NCBI GenBank assembly: GCA_041687295.1
Contig: JAWLCG010000018.1
Coordinates: forward strand, 1-27,086
Source: JAWLCG01 sp041687295
GTDB taxonomy: Bacteria; Planctomycetota; Phycisphaerae; SM23-33; FEN-1343
DNA: 27,086 nucleotides
Direction: 5' to 3'
In this document: piece after piece, positions 24,634 to 27,086 of the stretch
Position numbering within the stretch: position 1 is the stretch's first letter
Layout of the letters: every line of letters begins with the position of its first letter
Notes under the pieces: model-generated
What the model saw: the letters and a program-made list of their open reading frames with translations, nothing else
Databases searched by the model: none
What the model was told of the DNA's origin: nothing
Translations under genes and position numbers: made by a program

Positions 24634-26088
24634 ATGCGCTCAGACGCCGCACAACCCGATCGGCCGGCCGAGCCGGACTCGGCCCCGTCCAGCCAGGACG
24701 CCGCCAGCCTCGACGCCATGATGGCCGAGCTCGCTGGCGACCAGATCGACCGCATCCTGGCCGAGCAGGAGGCCCGGCTGATCGGCGAGCTGCCCCAGAG
24801 CCCCACCGTGCCGGCCGCCGGCGAGGACGCAGACGCCGAGGACTCCTGCGAGCCCCTCTTGGACGACGAGGCCACGACCGAGGCCGCCGCCGCGGCCCCA
24901 CGCCCGGGCCCCTCGCCCGATGACGACCTGATGGCCGAGCTGGCCGATGACGACGTCGAGGCCCTGCTCTCGGCCGCCCGGGGCGACAGGCCGGCCACCG
25001 AGGACGCCGATGAGGCCCGCGCCGACGAGGAGGCCTCCCCCCCCGCCGAGCCGTCGGCCGACAGCGAGTCGCTCGACGCCGCCCTGACCGACAGCGACCT
25101 CCAGGCCCTGCTGGCGGCCGCCTCGCGACAGGCCAACCCGCCGCCCGAGATCGCCAGCCAGGCCAGCCCCCTGTCCGACCCGCCCGCCGCCGCCGCCCAG
25201 GCCGACCAGGCGGATACCATCACCGACGAGGAGCTGCAGGCCCTCTTCCTCCAGGCCGCCCGCGAGGCCCCGCCGGCCAACGAACCCGCCGAACCCTCGG
25301 CCCCCGCGGGCCGGGCCCCCGATGAGCCCCAAGACGCCTCGGACGCCGGGGCCGTCACCGACGAGCAGCTCCAGGCGCTCTTCGCCCAGGCGGCGCCGGC
25401 GCCAACCCAGCCCGCACCGTCGCAGGACACCCCCTGGATCGGCGGCAACGACCAGGCCCGACGCCGCGACGAGCCGCCCCTGTCGGAGGAGGACCTCGAG
25501 GCTGAGCTGGCCGCCCAACAGGCCGACCACCCCGACCCCCACGCCGACGACGGCGACTACCCCCCGCTGGACCCCGCCGAACTCCAGGCGATGATCGCCC
25601 AGGCCCGCTCCGCCACGCCGGATGGCAACGCCCCATCGGCCCCCGCCGACGAGGCCCCGGTGATGACGCTCGAAGAGCTCGACGACCTGCTGGCCAAACA
25701 GGGCGCCCCGCCAACCGAGGACGAGCCCGAAGCCGCCCCCCAGCCCCCCCCACCGGCGACGCCCGTACCGGCGACGCCTGCACCCGAGCCCCAGCCCGCA
25801 CCGGCCGCCGCGGCCAACCCGGCGGCGCCGCCCTGGCAGGCCCCCCGCCCGGCCCCCCAGGCCCGGCCTGCGGCCGTGCCGGTTGGCGGCGTCGAGGATG
25901 ATGAGGACGAGCCCTCCGAACAGCCCGAGCCCCTGCCCTCCGCCCTGCGCACACTGCAGATGACGCTCCAGGTCGTCAACCGCCCCTTCGACGACCTGCC
26001 CCCCCGCCTCCGCAGCACCGCCGGCCTGGTCGGCCTGATCCTCCTGCTGCCCGCCCTGACCCTGCTGATCCTCTCGTTCTTCCTGTAA
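24634..26088 (+). CDS. Acidic tail-anchored protein with eight repeated short helical motifs
   Basis: No family recognised. The 484-residue product is strongly acidic and Pro/Ala-rich. Eight short amphipathic motifs recur: near 30-45 (AGDQIDRILAEQ), 96-116 (ADDDVEALLSAA), 151-163 (LTDSDLQALLAAA), 196-209 (ITDEELQALFLQAA), 241-254 (VTDEQLQALFAQAA), 283-294 (LSEEDLEAELAA), 312-324 (LDPAELQAMIAQA) and 344-355 (MTLEELDDLLAK). Three of these are exactly 45 residues apart. They are joined by disordered linkers, followed by a Pro-rich stretch (about 365-415) and one C-terminal membrane helix (about 462-484) ending in FFL. It is probably inserted by its tail with the rest in the cytoplasm. AGGA 7 nt upstream supports ATG 24634. 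Confidence 0.8.
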   Translation: MRSDAAQPDRPAEPDSAPSSQDAASLDAMMAELAGDQIDRILAEQEARLIGELPQSPTVPAAGEDADAEDSCEPLLDDEATTEAAAAAPRPGPSPDDDLMAELADDDVEALLSAARGDRPATEDADEARADEEASPPAEPSADSESLDAALTDSDLQALLAAASRQANPPPEIASQASPLSDPPAAAAQADQADTITDEELQALFLQAAREAPPANEPAEPSAPAGRAPDEPQDASDAGAVTDEQLQALFAQAAPAPTQPAPSQDTPWIGGNDQARRRDEPPLSEEDLEAELAAQQADHPDPHADDGDYPPLDPAELQAMIAQARSATPDGNAPSAPADEAPVMTLEELDDLLAKQGAPPTEDEPEAAPQPPPPATPVPATPAPEPQPAPAAAANPAAPPWQAPRPAPQARPAAVPVGGVEDDEDEPSEQPEPLPSALRTLQMTLQVVNRPFDDLPPRLRSTAGLVGLILLLPALTLLILSFFL

Positions 26089-26377
26089 CCCCACGCCCCA
26101 CGTGCCGGGGGCGCCCGTGATCCTTTCGGCCCAAGCCCACGGATTGCCATCCGTGGGCATCGGGACGGGCCGACCCCAACACGGCCCAACGCACCCACAC
26201 GCCCAACGGGCCAACGGCCCAAGTCTTGTAGGCCTCACCTTTACCCACATCTTCTTCCCGCGTGGAGCACGCGACGCGGCCCACAGGCAGAGCCTGTGTG
26301 GCCTCCATGTCCAGTCGTGGCCCCAGAACAGAGAGCCGGGGGCTCTGCCCCAGACCCCGGGGATCAACAACCCCCAG
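26089..26377. other. Hairpin-rich gap before scaffold gap
   Basis: No gene. It contains the perfect hairpin GCCCACGGAT-TGCC-ATCCGTGGGC (26135-26158), the hairpin CCACAGGC-AGA-GCCTGTGTGG (26281-26301), and GGGGC-TCT-GCCCC (26339-26351). The last part (26341-26375) matches 26416-26450 across the gap at 30 of 35 positions. Confidence 0.65.
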
Positions 26378-26387
26378 NNNNNNNNNN
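26378..26387. other. Assembly gap (10 N)
   Basis: Ten N bases join two contigs. The flanks share a repeat (26341-26375 and 26416-26450), and an IS200-type element starts right after the gap, so a repeat-caused break is likely and the true spacing is unknown. Confidence 0.95.
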
Positions 26388-27086
26388 ATTAGTTGGCGAG
26401 GAGAAACCCTCCTGGGGCTCTGCCCCAGAGGCCGGGAATCATCAACCACCTGCAGAGCAGGTGGTTTGAGGAAGCCCCCCCCAAGGGGGGCGACCACGTT
26501 ATGGAAGGCCCCGTTGGGGCCGTTGGGGGGACGCTACTCCAGGTCCAGCGTCCCCTGTTCAGATTCCAGACGCTCCTGGTCCGCGATGTACTGGCGAACC
26601 AACTGCTCATCCAGGCCCACCGTGCTCACACAGTACCCGCGGGCCCAAAACGACAATCCCGTCATCCGCCGCCTGTGCAGCAACTCCCGATGGATCCGCA
26701 CGGCACTCTTGCCCTTGAGGAACCCGATCGTGAACGCCACGCTGAGCTTCGGCGGAACGCTCAGGCACATGTGCACGTGGTCCGGCCGGCAGTGGCCCTC
26801 CACCAGTTCCACGCCCTTCTGGCGGCACAACTCCCGCAGAATCTGCCCTACCTTTGCGCGCAACTTCCCGTACAATACGCGCTGTCGATACTTCGGCGCG
26901 ATCACCACGTGATACTTGCAGTCCCACCGCGCGTGGGACAGGCTTTGCCACTCGTGCATAGGCTTCTCCTTCTGCCTGCCCCAACGGGCCTTCCAGAAGG
27001 AGAGCCTATCGCGCCACGCCGCACGAAGGAACGCTCCGAAGCTCTATGGGTCTCACCGCCAGAGGCGGTGGATTAAGCAACTAATT
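26388..27086 (-). mobile_element. IS200-type insertion sequence with hairpin ends
   Basis: A tnpA gene is flanked by strong hairpins. On its 5' side is CACCGCC-AGA-GGCGGTG (27054-27070). On its 3' side are CTGGGGC-TCT-GCCCCAG (26412-26428), AACCACCTGC-AGA-GCAGGTGGTT (26444-26466) and GGCCCC-GTT-GGGGCC (about 26508-26522). ATTAGTTG (26388-26395) and CAACTAAT (27078-27085) form an inverted 8-mer at the two ends. IS200 elements normally have subterminal hairpins and no terminal inverted repeat, so the exact limits are uncertain, and both ends touch a gap or the window edge. Confidence 0.6.
26534..26959 (-). CDS. tnpA: IS200-family transposase TnpA (HUH, single tyrosine)
   Basis: A 141-residue transposase that moves single-stranded DNA. 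It contains the metal-binding HUH motif HVH (H61, H63 in RPDHVHMCL), the family's KYHVVIAPKYRQ near the N-terminus, FLKGKSA, FWARGY, and the catalytic tyrosine Y124 in VRQYIADQE. The length and intact catalytic set suggest an active protein. AAGGAG 7 nt before ATG 26959 fixes the start. No tnpB is present. REP-associated (RAYT) transposases are relatives, but the sequence here reads as typical IS200. Confidence 0.95.
   Translation of the reverse strand: MHEWQSLSHARWDCKYHVVIAPKYRQRVLYGKLRAKVGQILRELCRQKGVELVEGHCRPDHVHMCLSVPPKLSVAFTIGFLKGKSAVRIHRELLHRRRMTGLSFWARGYCVSTVGLDEQLVRQYIADQERLESEQGTLDLE

Overview
This window is a high-GC (about 70% by eye) bacterial chromosome segment with a 10-N scaffold gap near its end. 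Gene content and style fit a Planctomycetota genome, probably of Phycisphaerae type: a gmk-rpoZ-coaBC block, an acidic omega subunit, a MiaA with a GCTASGK P-loop, paired CNNM/CorC-type membrane proteins, a TolB-like propeller lipoprotein and an IS200 transposase. No rRNA, tRNA or 16S marker is present, so the phylum is an inference from gene style.

Region 1 (1-7358, plus strand) is a housekeeping run: pheA (chorismate mutase/prephenate dehydratase), a type I-beta DAHP synthase with an N-terminal regulatory domain, tpiA, secG, a yicC-family RNase, gmk, rpoZ, coaC and coaB. Three gaps in this run hold elements whose two ends are inverted, short-period tandem arrays: tpiA/secG and yicC/gmk (8-bp period) and coaC/coaB (7-bp period). 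The coaC/coaB element splits what is normally one coaBC frame.

Region 2 (7552-15800, minus strand) holds dut-ftsK, followed by two small unknown genes, then an overlapping pair of CNNM/CBS genes, then miaA. A small coiled-coil lipoprotein gene (15965-16261) lies divergently from miaA.

Region 3 (16860-21283, minus strand) holds an ADP-ribosylglycohydrolase-family gene, and a tight four-gene set: a TolB-like propeller lipoprotein, a CsgG/TolB-N-like lipoprotein, a 70-residue unknown protein and a XerC/D recombinase.

Region 4 (21466-26088) holds two unknown plus-strand genes, a minus-strand P-loop kinase-like/deoxyribosyltransferase-like two-domain protein, and an acidic tail-anchored protein carrying eight copies of a short helical motif. 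Region 5 (26089-27086) is a hairpin-rich tract, an assembly gap and a complete IS200-type tnpA.

The main surprise is between the genes. Most gaps are packed with several distinct families of short structured repeats: GC hairpins, long imperfect palindromes, and tandem arrays of 7-, 8- or 9-bp units. Several families occur as fixed composites or as inverted pairs, and one lies inside a gene.
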